Source of the DNA: AA29 sp041481445
GTDB lineage: Bacteria; Acidobacteriota; Vicinamibacteria; Fen-336
Direction of reading: 5' to 3'
Length of the DNA: 64,000 bases
NCBI GenBank assembly: GCA_041481445.1
Contig: JBGPBV010000009.1
Coordinates: 17,131-81,130 of the forward strand
The notes beneath the pieces were generated by a model. The model was given only the letters and a program-made list of their open reading frames with translations. It was not told the origin of the DNA and ran no database searches. Position numbers and translations under genes: made by a program. Below are positions 1 through 8,397 of the stretch, in pieces (position 1 is the first letter of the stretch; each line of letters starts with the position of its first letter).

Positions 1-209
1 GTGCCGCTACGGAGCGAGAGAAGGCACCCGCGCTCCTCCGGGTAGCGGCGGAGCAGGTCGTCGCGGCGCCGGCGTGCCTCCGCGAGGTCGGCGGTGCCGA
101 GCGAGAGCCGGACGCGCTCCTTCTGCCAGTTGGGCAGGTGAACCGTGAACGCGATCCACCACAGCCGTCCATTCCGCCAGAGGTGATGGTCGGGGTCGTC
201 GACGGGCAT
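1..209 (-). CDS. Small basic protein resembling a tyrosine-recombinase N-terminal arm (partial)
   Basis: The frame is open from an ATG at 209 down to the left edge of the window without a stop, so the C-terminus lies outside. The visible 69 residues begin MPVDDPDHHLWRNGRLWWIA and continue with a strand-like segment and a basic helix containing LSLGTADLAEARRRRDDLL. A beta hairpin followed by SLGT-x-D-x-x-EAR is reminiscent of the N-terminal arm of phage-type integrases, but no catalytic domain is visible. An AGAGG Shine-Dalgarno sequence lies 7 nt upstream of the ATG, which supports translation. It could equally be a short stand-alone conserved protein. Function unknown. Confidence 0.45.
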   Translation of the reverse strand, partial: MPVDDPDHHLWRNGRLWWIAFTVHLPNWQKERVRLSLGTADLAEARRRRDDLLRRYPEERGCLLSLRSG

Positions 210-423
210 GTTCAAACCTCTCGAACACACCCGGAGAGCGCGGGACCGCCGCGCCGGACACTTGGTTGCCCCTTGCTCGAGGCCACATCTCCCTCCCACT
301 ACGTCGGGAAGGACCGGCACCTTGGGATGTCCCCCCAGGTTGCCGGGCCCGCTCTCGCGGGCCGCTCCGGATGTCGGCCCCCAATATGCCGCAGGCGCGC
401 AAACCTTGCAAGGGGTGGTCGTG

Positions 424-2628
424 TCATAGACCGAGGGATCCGGAGGCGGCACCCTCGGGCCGGGCGACGGGCATGGTGACGGTGACGACCGCTCCTCCGT
501 GCGGCCCGTTCGACACGGTCACCACCCCGCCGTGCGCCTCCACGATCCGCTGCACGATGGGCAGGCCGAGGCCGGTGCCCCCCTGCCGGCGGCTGAAGAA
601 CGGCTCGAACAGCCGGGGAATGTCCTGCTCCGAGATGCCCGGCCCTTCGTCCTCGACCTGGAACGCGACGGCGGGACCGTCCCCACCGTCGCTCGGGTGG
701 ACAGCCAGCCGGACCGAGCTCCCGGGCGGCGCGTGCTGGACGGCGTTGGCGATGAGGTTCTCGAGGACCTGCTCCATGCGGCCGGTATCGAGGCAGACGG
801 CGGGCAGGCCGGGGGCCACCTGCGCGGTCAGCTCCACTCCCTTCGCGCGGGCCAGCGCCGCGCAGGCCCGCAGGGCCCCGCGCAGCGGTTCGCCCGGCTG
901 GACGCTGGCCAGGCTGAGCTCGGCGGGCCGCCCGTAGTCGAGCAGCTCGCGCATGAGGTGGGTCAGGCGGGCGACCTGGGAGCGCAGGATCCCGGCCAGC
1001 TCGGCGAAGTCCGGGCGGTCGTGGAGGTCGGTCTCCAGCGCGTCCACGGTGGCGGAGATGCTGAAGAGCGGGTTGCGCACCTCGTGGGCCACGCCCGCCA
1101 CCAGCGCTCCCATGGCGGCCATGCTCTGGGTCCGCCGCAGCGATTCCTGGAGCCGCTGCTGCTGGGCCTGGGCCAGCGCCTCCACCGTCATGTCGCGGCA
1201 CAGCAGCAGGCGTGCCGGGCGCCCCTCCAGGACGATGGAGAGGCTCGTCATGTCGACTTCGAGGACCGTCCCGTCCTTCCGGCGCTGTGGCCGCCGCCCG
1301 ACGTGCACGACCTGCGGGCGGGGATTGAAGCGCGTGGCCAGGAAGTCCGCGAGGTAGGGATCGTCGGGCACGGCCAGCGCCGGCATGCGGAGGGCGAAGA
1401 GCTCCTCGCGCGAGTAGCCGTACTGCGCGATGGCGGCCAGGTTCGCGGCCAGGAACTCGAGGGTCTCCAGGTCGTACACGACCATGGGTACCGGGTTGCC
1501 GTCGAACAGCAGCCGGTAGCGCTCTTCCGACGTCCGCGTGGCGTCTTCCGCCGCCTTGCGGGTGGTGATGTCCTGCACGAAGCTCTCGAAGTAGATCGGC
1601 TGGCCGGCCTCGTCCTTGACGGCGTGGGCGGACATCTCGCCCCAGAAGACGGACCCGTCGCGACGCTTGAGCCGGACCTCTATCCTCTGCCCCTGTCCCA
1701 CCCCGACGTAGCGGGCGATCAGCCGCGCGCGTTCCTCCGGGTCCGCGTAGATGTCGCGGGCGTTGAGGGTGAGGGCCTCCTCCACGTCGCGGCAGCCGAG
1801 GATGTGCGCGCCGGCGTGGTTGATCATGATGAGGGTCCCGTCCGGCCGCGACTGGTACAGGCCGAGCGGGGAGAAGTCCACGATGTCCCGGTAGCGCCGC
1901 TCCGACACTCGCACGTCCGCGTAACGGCGATCGAGGAGGCTGACCATGGCCTCGATGGAGGAGCGAAGGTTCTCCAGCTCCCGCGCGAACGCCTTCGACT
2001 GCGGGATGGTCCCCACCGCGCCGACGCCGCCCGACTTCACGGCCAGGGCATACCGCTCGATGTCCATGAGGGGCTTGAGCACGGCGCGACGGAGGAGGAG
2101 GTAGATCGAGACGACGAGGAGGACGTCCACGACCAGGATGCTGCCGACGATCGTCCGCCGGAACGCTCGGAGGTCCTCCTCGAGGAACCGGGGCGTGGCA
2201 TGGAGGGCAACGGAGCCGATGGTCTCTCCCCCGAACGTGATGGCTCGCCTCTCTTCGAGCAGGCCCTCCGTCGGGAACCGGCCGTCGGAGCGCACCATCC
2301 GCCAGGCGTCGTCCCGGGTCCAGGCCTGGGTCTTGGCGGCGGCGTCGACGCGGACGGCCGCGATGGACGGATGCGGGGCCAGCGCCTCCAGGACGCGGTC
2401 GATCTGCGCGCGGTCGATGTTCCAGACGGGCAGGGTCAACCCGACCGCGAGCTGGTCGGCCTGGACCACGAGGTCGTGGCGCAGGGCCCTCCGGTCGCTC
2501 TCGCGGTGCGAGACGTAGTTCACGAGCCCCAGCGTGGCCATGAGCAGGGTGGCCACCGAGACCAGGACCACGACCACCAGCGACGTGATGGAGGGATGGC
2601 GGGTGGTCATGACGCGCTCGGCCGACAC
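424..2628 (-). CDS. PAS-domain sensor histidine kinase
   Basis: This is a 734-residue membrane histidine kinase. The order is: TM1 at about residues 17-40, a periplasmic domain of about 120 residues, TM2 at about 165-186, a linker helix, a PAS domain at about 240-360 (SPLGLYQSRPDGTL) with PAC segment, a second PAS at about 370-480, a HisKA dimerisation helix with the phosphorylatable His at about 515 (GVAHEVRNPL), and an HATPase_c domain with N box (LENLIANAVQHAP), G1 (EDEGPGI) and G2 (GGTGLGLPIV). The GTG start lies 4 nt after the stop of the solute-binding protein gene with GAGG just before it; an ATG at 2610 is an alternative. The tandem arrangement suggests that the binding protein feeds a ligand signal to this kinase. 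No response regulator is seen nearby. Confidence 0.9.
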   Translation of the reverse strand: MSAERVMTTRHPSITSLVVVVLVSVATLLMATLGLVNYVSHRESDRRALRHDLVVQADQLAVGLTLPVWNIDRAQIDRVLEALAPHPSIAAVRVDAAAKTQAWTRDDAWRMVRSDGRFPTEGLLEERRAITFGGETIGSVALHATPRFLEEDLRAFRRTIVGSILVVDVLLVVSIYLLLRRAVLKPLMDIERYALAVKSGGVGAVGTIPQSKAFARELENLRSSIEAMVSLLDRRYADVRVSERRYRDIVDFSPLGLYQSRPDGTLIMINHAGAHILGCRDVEEALTLNARDIYADPEERARLIARYVGVGQGQRIEVRLKRRDGSVFWGEMSAHAVKDEAGQPIYFESFVQDITTRKAAEDATRTSEERYRLLFDGNPVPMVVYDLETLEFLAANLAAIAQYGYSREELFALRMPALAVPDDPYLADFLATRFNPRPQVVHVGRRPQRRKDGTVLEVDMTSLSIVLEGRPARLLLCRDMTVEALAQAQQQRLQESLRRTQSMAAMGALVAGVAHEVRNPLFSISATVDALETDLHDRPDFAELAGILRSQVARLTHLMRELLDYGRPAELSLASVQPGEPLRGALRACAALARAKGVELTAQVAPGLPAVCLDTGRMEQVLENLIANAVQHAPPGSSVRLAVHPSDGGDGPAVAFQVEDEGPGISEQDIPRLFEPFFSRRQGGTGLGLPIVQRIVEAHGGVVTVSNGPHGGAVVTVTMPVARPEGAASGSLGL

Positions 2629-2632
2629 GGCC

Positions 2633-3544
2633 TCAGCGGTAGGTCCGCGGATCGAACCACAGCCGCTTGTCCGCCCACGGCGTCTCCGGGCCGAGGAAGG
2701 GATTGTCGATCCGCAGCACCTGGCGCTGCTTCAGACGGAGGCGGACGATCTTGCGCCGCTGGTAGAGGTCGAAGATGGCGTCGTAGCTCCCGTCGGCCAG
2801 CATCATCCTCATGCCGGCCTCCGCCCGCTCCGCCAGCCGGCGTCCCTCGGGGGTGCGGGCGAACCAGAAATACATCGGGAGTGGATAGTACAGGATGAGT
2901 CCCTCCTCGATCTGGAGGTCGTGAAGCTCGGGCTTCCGCCGATCGTACTCGTCGAGCACCTCCACCGCCGCCCGCGGGAACGCGTCGAACCGGTGGTTCA
3001 CCAGCATCTCGAACAGCCCCTCGTAGCTGGACCCCGTCACCACCTTGAAGCCGTCCGATCGCAGGATCTCGACGTCGATCCAGCCCAGCCCGAGGCCGAA
3101 GGTGAACTGCTTGAGGTCGGCGAGCGTGTGGACGGCGTCGAACCGGGCCTGCTCCCCCGCGCGCACGAGGAGGATGGAGTACCCCCCGAGGTTGCGGTCG
3201 ACCGGGATGCGGATGGGGAGGAGCTCCTGCTCGAACTCGGGGGTGGTCCCCAGGTACATCACCGTGAGGTTGCCCGTGGCGTTCCGGAGCTCGTAGGCCT
3301 GCCGCCTCTCGGTCATCGGCTCCGAGGCGACCATCCGGTAGGGCCCCCACTGCGCGCTCGTCTTCTCGAGCGCGGTCCGCAACACCTCCCAGTGGTACTC
3401 GTAGCGCACGTCCTGCGACGATTCCGGCGGGTGATGGATGTAGGTCATCACCCCGTCCCCGGCGGGCGCCGGGGCCGCGCGCAGGGCGGCCGCGACGAGG
3501 ACGGCGGCGGCCACCTTCCAGGCCGCCCGGGCGCGAGGGTCCAC
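2633..3544 (-). CDS. Periplasmic solute-binding protein, family 3-like
   Basis: A 303-residue secreted protein with the bilobal family-3 solute-binding fold (HisJ/PEB1 type, as judged from motifs such as YPLPMYFWFARTPEG and LADGSYDAIFDLY). The GTG at 3544 is preferred to the ATG at 3667. It has a GGAGGA sequence just upstream and gives a standard signal peptide (basic n-region RARAAWK, hydrophobic core, cleavage near APAPAG). No ABC permease or ATPase is adjacent; the next gene is a sensor histidine kinase 4 nt downstream. I therefore infer a sensory rather than a transport role, although a scavenging role with an unlinked transporter is possible. The gene is divergent from the Ser/Thr kinase. 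Confidence 0.8.
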   Translation of the reverse strand: MDPRARAAWKVAAAVLVAAALRAAPAPAGDGVMTYIHHPPESSQDVRYEYHWEVLRTALEKTSAQWGPYRMVASEPMTERRQAYELRNATGNLTVMYLGTTPEFEQELLPIRIPVDRNLGGYSILLVRAGEQARFDAVHTLADLKQFTFGLGLGWIDVEILRSDGFKVVTGSSYEGLFEMLVNHRFDAFPRAAVEVLDEYDRRKPELHDLQIEEGLILYYPLPMYFWFARTPEGRRLAERAEAGMRMMLADGSYDAIFDLYQRRKIVRLRLKQRQVLRIDNPFLGPETPWADKRLWFDPRTYR

Positions 3545-3685
3545 GGTCCTCCGGGGCGAGGCCGGAAGGTCGACGGGGGAGTGCCTCGCGTGTTCGACGC
3601 AGGGGGCGCCGAGGTCCGGCTCGCCGCGCGCGAGTATAGCCCGGAGTCCACGCCCGGCGAGTACCACGGCGGAGCGGCCAGGTCC

Positions 3686-3691
3686 GATAAT
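3686..3691 (+). promoter_or_regulatory. Candidate -10 box, leaderless start of the Ser/Thr kinase gene
   Basis: GATAAT ends 5 nt before the ATG at 3697. Transcription from such a box would begin at or next to the A of the start codon. No clear -35 and no Shine-Dalgarno sequence suited to this ATG is visible. Confidence 0.5.
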
Positions 3692-3696
3692 CAGGG

Positions 3697-6045
3697 ATGG
3701 AGGCGGGCATCGTCGGCGAGACGGCGTCCCACTATCGCGTCCTGCAGCGCCTCGGCGGCGGAGGGATGGGCGAGGTGTACCTGGCCGAGGACCTCCGCCT
3801 GCACCGGCAGGTCGCCCTGAAGATGCTGCGGGGCGGCGGTGACGACGCCGCCCGCCTCCGGCTCCTGCGGGAGGCTCGTGTGGCCTCCGCCCTCAACCAC
3901 CCGAACATCGCCGTCATCTACGAGATCGACGAGGTCGAGGGCGAGGACGGCCGCCGCAGCTTCATCGCGATGGAGTACGTCCCCGGGCAGACCCTCTCCG
4001 AGTTCGCGCGGGCGCATCCGCTCGAAGTGCCGGAGGCGGTGGCGCTCGTGCGCCAGGTGGGGGAGGCGCTGGCGGAGGCGCACGACCGCGGCGTCGTCCA
4101 CCGCGACGTGAAGTCCTCGAACGTGATGGTCACCCAGAGCGGCCGGGTCAAGGTCCTCGACTTCGGCCTCGCCCAGTACGCCCCGTCGAGCGACGACACC
4201 ACCAGCACCTGGAGCCGCCTCCCGGGTGACGCCGAGCGCCACGGGCTCATCGGCACCGTCTCCTACATGTCCCCCGAGCAGGCGCTGGGTCGGGACCTCG
4301 ATGCCCGCACGGACATCTTCTCGCTGGGGGTCGTCTTCTACGAGCTCCTGACCGGCGGCCTGCCCTTCCCGGGGGACAACGCGGTCAAGGTGATCGACGC
4401 CATCCTCCATCAGGATCCGCCGGCCGCGGTCCCCCGCCACGGGAGCGGGGGGCCCGAGCTGCAGCGCATCCTGAGACGCATGCTGGCCAAGGACCGGGAG
4501 CAGCGGTACCAGTCGCTGCGCGAGCTGGGCCGCGACCTCGACGCCCTGGCCGGCGACTCCGCGCGCGTGCTGTCGGCGACCCCGGCCGCCCCGGTGGTGG
4601 CGGTGATGAGCCTGACCAACATCACGCGCGTCGCCGAGGACGACTGGCTCGGCACCGGGATCGCGGAGACGATCACCGCCGACCTCAAGTGCGTGGAAGG
4701 CCTGACCGTGGTCGGGCGCGAGCGCATCTGGGAGGTCCTGCGCAAGCTGGGGGCGGTGGGCGCCCCCGACGACGAGGCGCAGGCCGCGCGCGCCGCCCGC
4801 GAGCTGGGCGCGCGCTGGGTGATCACGGGCGGCTACCAGCGGCTGGGCGACACCGTGCGCGTGACCGCGCGGGTCACGGAGGTGGACACGGGCAAGCTCG
4901 TGCACACGGCCAAGGTGGACGGCCGCATCGGCGAGATCTTCGAGCTGCAGGACCGGATCGTGGGCGAGCTCTCGGCCGGCCTGCGCCTCAACCTGTCGCC
5001 GCGCTCGAGGGGGGCCGAGGAGACCCACGTCGTCGAGGCCTACGAGGCCTACGCCAAGGGGATGCTGAACCTTCGGCTGGAGAGCTACGAGGCCCTCGAC
5101 CGGGCGGTGCTCTTCTTCGAGCAGGCGGCCGCCCTCGACCCCGGCTACGCGCGCGCCCACCTCCAGCTCGGCTCCGCCATCGACGTCAAGGCCGGCTATC
5201 TCGTCCACCCCGCCCTGCACGAACGCGCCATCGAGTCGTTCCGGCGCGCCATCGAGCTGGCCCCCGACCTCGCCCTGGCCTGGAAGGAGCTGGGCTCGGC
5301 CCTGACCTCGCTCGGGCGCGAGGAGGAAGGGATCGAGGCCGTCCAGCGCGCGCTCGCCCTCGAGCCCGCCGACGCCTCCGCCCACAACGCGCTGGCGCGC
5401 GCCTTCTTCATCGGCCGCGCCGACTTCGACCGCGCCGCCGCCGAGTACGAGACCGTCCTCCGCCTGAACCCCCAGGCCGGCTGGTCCGCCCTCCAGCTCG
5501 CGCACTGCTCCGCCCTGCGCCGCGACTTCGCGCGGGGAGAGGCCGCCGCCCGCCTGGGCGCGGCCCTGCAGGAGAAGATGCAGTCGGGCAAGGACGGCGT
5601 GGTGATCGTCGGGTCCCACATGCGCCTGGGCCACCTCGCCGCCCTCCAGGGCCGGCACCAGGAGGCGCTGGAGTACCTCGAGCGCGAGCGCCGCTTCCTC
5701 CAGCAGGTCGACCACGCCCTGCGCAACCGGACCATGATCGAGCTGCACCAGCGGATCGGCTCCGCCCACCTCCACCTCGGGCACGCCGAAGAGGCGCGCG
5801 CGGCGTTCCAGACCGCCCTGGGCCTGTTCGAGGAGAGGCTCCGCCTGGGCGCGGACGACCCGTTCACCCGCTTCTACGTGGCCGGCATCCACGCCCTGCG
5901 CGGCGAGCCGGAGCAGGCGCTGAGCAGCCTCGGCCGCGCCGTCCGCATGAGGCGCCGGTTCACGGTGGCCCGCGCCCGCATCGAGCCGGAGTTCGCGTCC
6001 TTGCGGGGCGATCCGCGGTTCAGGGAGCTGGTGGAAGCGGAATAG
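3697..6045 (+). CDS. Soluble Ser/Thr protein kinase with TolB-N/FlgO-like and TPR domains
   Basis: A 782-residue protein. The N-terminal protein kinase domain (about 12-275) has a glycine loop (GGGGMGEVYLA), the VALK lysine, HRDVKSSN, DFGLAQ and a YMSPEQ activation segment, so it looks catalytically competent. Residues about 290-420 resemble the TolB-N/FlgO-type domain (VVAVMSLTNIT, WLGTGIAETI, LGARWVITGGYQ). The rest is a TPR solenoid to the C-terminus. Relatives often carry a transmembrane helix after the kinase domain; none is visible here, so I infer a cytosolic signalling kinase. The substrate is unknown. The same TolB-N-like plus TPR module recurs in the winged-helix regulator at 31.6 kb. 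Confidence 0.93.
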   Translation: MEAGIVGETASHYRVLQRLGGGGMGEVYLAEDLRLHRQVALKMLRGGGDDAARLRLLREARVASALNHPNIAVIYEIDEVEGEDGRRSFIAMEYVPGQTLSEFARAHPLEVPEAVALVRQVGEALAEAHDRGVVHRDVKSSNVMVTQSGRVKVLDFGLAQYAPSSDDTTSTWSRLPGDAERHGLIGTVSYMSPEQALGRDLDARTDIFSLGVVFYELLTGGLPFPGDNAVKVIDAILHQDPPAAVPRHGSGGPELQRILRRMLAKDREQRYQSLRELGRDLDALAGDSARVLSATPAAPVVAVMSLTNITRVAEDDWLGTGIAETITADLKCVEGLTVVGRERIWEVLRKLGAVGAPDDEAQAARAARELGARWVITGGYQRLGDTVRVTARVTEVDTGKLVHTAKVDGRIGEIFELQDRIVGELSAGLRLNLSPRSRGAEETHVVEAYEAYAKGMLNLRLESYEALDRAVLFFEQAAALDPGYARAHLQLGSAIDVKAGYLVHPALHERAIESFRRAIELAPDLALAWKELGSALTSLGREEEGIEAVQRALALEPADASAHNALARAFFIGRADFDRAAAEYETVLRLNPQAGWSALQLAHCSALRRDFARGEAAARLGAALQEKMQSGKDGVVIVGSHMRLGHLAALQGRHQEALEYLERERRFLQQVDHALRNRTMIELHQRIGSAHLHLGHAEEARAAFQTALGLFEERLRLGADDPFTRFYVAGIHALRGEPEQALSSLGRAVRMRRRFTVARARIEPEFASLRGDPRFRELVEAE

Positions 6046-6125
6046 ATCGGCTGGACCAGAGCATCTGACTTGCCGTCCGGATCTTGCCGGCACTTGCAAG
6101 AACGGCGCGCTTGAGCTACCGTTAT

Positions 6126-6145
6126 AAATGAACCGCCGTTCATTT
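6126..6145. promoter_or_regulatory. Perfect palindrome, probable TetR-type operator of the acyl-CoA dehydrogenase gene
   Basis: The arms AAATGAAC (6126-6133) and GTTCATTT (6138-6145) are perfect inverted repeats around a CGCC spacer. They overlap a TATAAA-like -10 (6123-6128) and end 3 nt before the GGAGG of the acyl-CoA dehydrogenase. The AT-rich symmetry stands out in this G+C-rich sequence. TetR-family repressors of acyl-CoA metabolism bind sites of this kind; the regulator itself is not in the window. Confidence 0.65.
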
Positions 6146-6160
6146 AACGGAGGCGCCCCG

Positions 6161-8065
6161 ATGGCCCCTGCCTCTCCCGAAGTCACCGAACGGGAATCCC
6201 TGAAGGTTGCCGAAGCGTCGCGCCAGCAGGAATGGCATCAGCCCAGCTTCATGCGCGAGCTGTTCCTCGGCAACTTCCGGCTCGACCTCGTCCACCCCTA
6301 TCCCCTTCCCGGCGCGGAGCGGCCGGAATTCACGGCCTTCTACGACGAGATGAAGCGTTTCCTCCGCGAGGACGTGGACTCCGTGGAGATCGACGCCACC
6401 GGCGAGTACCCCGATGACGTCATCGAGTCGCTGCGCCGCATGGGCGCCTTCGGGATGAAGATCCCGAAGGAGTACGGGGGCCTGGGGTTCACCAACGCCG
6501 AGTACCAGAAGGTGATGCAGCTCCTGGGCTCGGTGGACGGCAACATCGTGGCCCTGCTCTCCGCGCATCAGTCGATCGGCGTGCCCCAGCCGCTCAAGCT
6601 CTTCGGGAGCGCGGAGCTCAGGAAGAAGTACCTCCCCCGCTGCGCCAGGGGCGAGATCTCGGCCTTCGCGCTGACCGAGCCCAACGTCGGCTCCGACCCC
6701 GCGCGGCTGTCCACCACCGCCGTCAAGACGGAGGACGGCTCCGCCTACGTGCTCAACGGCACCAAGCTCTGGTGCACGAACGGCACCATCGCCAAGCTGC
6801 TGGTGGTCATGGCCGTCGACCCCAAGACGCGGAAGATCTCCGCCTTCGTGGTGGAGACGGCCTGGAAGGGCGTGCGGGTCGAGCACCGCTCGCGCTTCAT
6901 GGGCCTGCGCGCGCTCGCCAACGCCGTCATCAGCTTCACCGACGTGCGCGTGCCCGCCGAGAACCTGATCGGCCAGGAGGGGCGCGGGCTCAAGATCGCG
7001 CTCACCACCCTCAACGACGGGCGCCTGTCCATCCCCAACGGCTCGGTGGGCACGGCCAAGCTCTGCCTGGAGATCTGCCGCAAGTGGGCGGCGGAGCGCG
7101 TGCAGTGGGGCAAGCCCGTCGGCAAGCACGAGGCCATCGCGCACAAGATCGCGTCCATGGCCGCCCACGCCTTCGCCATGGAGGCCATCGCCGCCCTGGC
7201 CACCGAGATGGCGGACCGCGGCGGCTACGACATCCGGCTGGAGGCGGCCGCGGCCAAGGAATGGAACACCGACCGCACGTGGGAGATCGTGGACGACACG
7301 ATGCAGATCCGCGGGGGCCGGGGCTACGAGACGGAGAGGAGCCTGGCCGAGCGCGGGGAGCAGCCCATCGGCGTCGAGCGCATGATGCGCGACTACCGCA
7401 TCAACAAGATCTTCGAGGGCTCCAGCGAGATCATGCATCTCTTCATGGCCCGCGAGATGGTGGACAAGCACCTCCAGGTCGCGGGGGCCATGATCGACCC
7501 CGACAAGCCGATGTCGGCCAAGCTGGCCGCGCTGCCGAAGATGGGCGCGTTCTACGCCGGCTGGTATCCCACGCGGTGGCTGGGCTGGGGGCGCTGGCCG
7601 CGCTATTCCGAGTTCGGCTCCCTGGCCACCCACCTGCGCTTCGTGGAGCGCAGCGCGCGCAAGCTGGCGCGGGCGAGCTTCCACGGGATGCTGCGCTACC
7701 AGGCGCGCCTGCAGAACAAGCAGGCCTTCCTGTTCCGCCTCGTCGACGTCGCCAACGAGCTGTTCGCCATGTCGGCCGCCGTTGCGCGCGCCCATGCGCT
7801 CAGGGCGGGCCAGCGGGCGGAGGGGGCGGAAGCCGTGCGCCTGGCCGACCTCTTCTGCCGGATGTCCCGCCGCCGGGTCGGCCGCCTCTTCGAGGAGCTG
7901 TGGGACAACGACGACGTGGCGCGCTACCGGGCGGGGGTCGAGGTGCTCGAGGGCCGGCACGAGTGGCTCGAGCGGGGGATCCTGGGCCTGGCCGGGCTGG
8001 AGGCTCCGGCGGCGGCGCCGGTCGCGGAGAAGGAGCCGGCGAGAGTCGCAGTAGGGGTTTCCTGA
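6161..8065 (+). CDS. Acyl-CoA dehydrogenase, large (about 630 aa) FAD-dependent type
   Basis: A 634-residue flavoenzyme that oxidises an acyl-CoA to the 2-enoyl-CoA and passes electrons to ETF. The N- and middle domains show the family pattern (FALTEPNVGSDPARL, LNGTKLWCTNG), and the C-terminal helical domain carries IRGGRGYETE and the IFEGSSEI segment, which holds the catalytic Glu in long-chain members. The roughly 200-residue extension beyond the usual 380 residues resembles very-long-chain and FadE-like relatives. The ATG at 6161 is preferred to the ATG at 6128: GGAGG lies 7 nt upstream, and the earlier ATG sits inside the palindromic operator. It is monocistronic. The natural electron acceptor route is the ETF-QO encoded at 36.1 kb. 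The substrate cannot be read from the sequence. Confidence 0.93.
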   Translation: MAPASPEVTERESLKVAEASRQQEWHQPSFMRELFLGNFRLDLVHPYPLPGAERPEFTAFYDEMKRFLREDVDSVEIDATGEYPDDVIESLRRMGAFGMKIPKEYGGLGFTNAEYQKVMQLLGSVDGNIVALLSAHQSIGVPQPLKLFGSAELRKKYLPRCARGEISAFALTEPNVGSDPARLSTTAVKTEDGSAYVLNGTKLWCTNGTIAKLLVVMAVDPKTRKISAFVVETAWKGVRVEHRSRFMGLRALANAVISFTDVRVPAENLIGQEGRGLKIALTTLNDGRLSIPNGSVGTAKLCLEICRKWAAERVQWGKPVGKHEAIAHKIASMAAHAFAMEAIAALATEMADRGGYDIRLEAAAAKEWNTDRTWEIVDDTMQIRGGRGYETERSLAERGEQPIGVERMMRDYRINKIFEGSSEIMHLFMAREMVDKHLQVAGAMIDPDKPMSAKLAALPKMGAFYAGWYPTRWLGWGRWPRYSEFGSLATHLRFVERSARKLARASFHGMLRYQARLQNKQAFLFRLVDVANELFAMSAAVARAHALRAGQRAEGAEAVRLADLFCRMSRRRVGRLFEELWDNDDVARYRAGVEVLEGRHEWLERGILGLAGLEAPAAAPVAEKEPARVAVGVS

Positions 8066-8114
8066 GAGAGGGGTCCCGAAACGGGGGCGCTCCGGAGCGA
8101 TCCGGGTAGAGCCG

Positions 8115-8300
8115 CTAACCCCGGAAGGCCTCACGGCGCGCGAGGGCGCGGCGGAGGGCCGGCGCGTAGCCGAGGTTCTCGAAGCCCATCTCCCCGAGGT
8201 CGGCGCCGGCGCGCCCGCAGTCCACGCACCGGAACCCACCGACGAGCTGGCGCTCGGGGGCGTGGTATCCGCGGAACAGGCATTGGAGCCAGGCGAGCAT
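8115..8300 (-). CDS. Small hypothetical protein with one CxxC pair
   Basis: A 61-residue protein beginning MLAWLQCLFRGYHAPERQL, followed by GGFRCVDCGRAGADLGEMGF and a basic C-terminus. The single CxxC could bind metal in a dimer or be redox active; there is no second pair. The start at 8300 has a strong AGGAGG 5 nt upstream, so the N-terminal extension to 8360 is discarded. It is convergent with the acyl-CoA dehydrogenase. I do not recognise a named family, although similar short proteins with a FRCxxCG...GADLxEMGF core seem familiar. Function unknown. Confidence 0.65.
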   Translation of the reverse strand: MLAWLQCLFRGYHAPERQLVGGFRCVDCGRAGADLGEMGFENLGYAPALRRALARREAFRG

Positions 8301-8397
8301 TCGTTCCTCCTGCCCATCGCATACGGTCGCGGCAACCGTGCCGGGCGTGACGGAGATCACGAACTGGCCCGGCCCGGGTAAGATCGGCGCGATCCTC

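Noticed and set aside
499..2898. Very long open frame antisense to the histidine kinase
   Set aside because: G+C-rich genes leave antisense frames open; the product has no domain, is rich in Arg/Gly/His, and the opposite strand encodes a complete kinase.
3691..6186. 831-codon open frame antisense to the Ser/Thr kinase
   Set aside because: No recognisable domain, and the sense frame has every kinase motif.
8088..8099. Perfect 12-bp palindrome CGCTCCGGAGCG between the acyl-CoA dehydrogenase and the small CxxC protein genes
   Set aside because: All but two bases pairs are G or C, there is no T tract and no loop; short G+C palindromes are expected often here.
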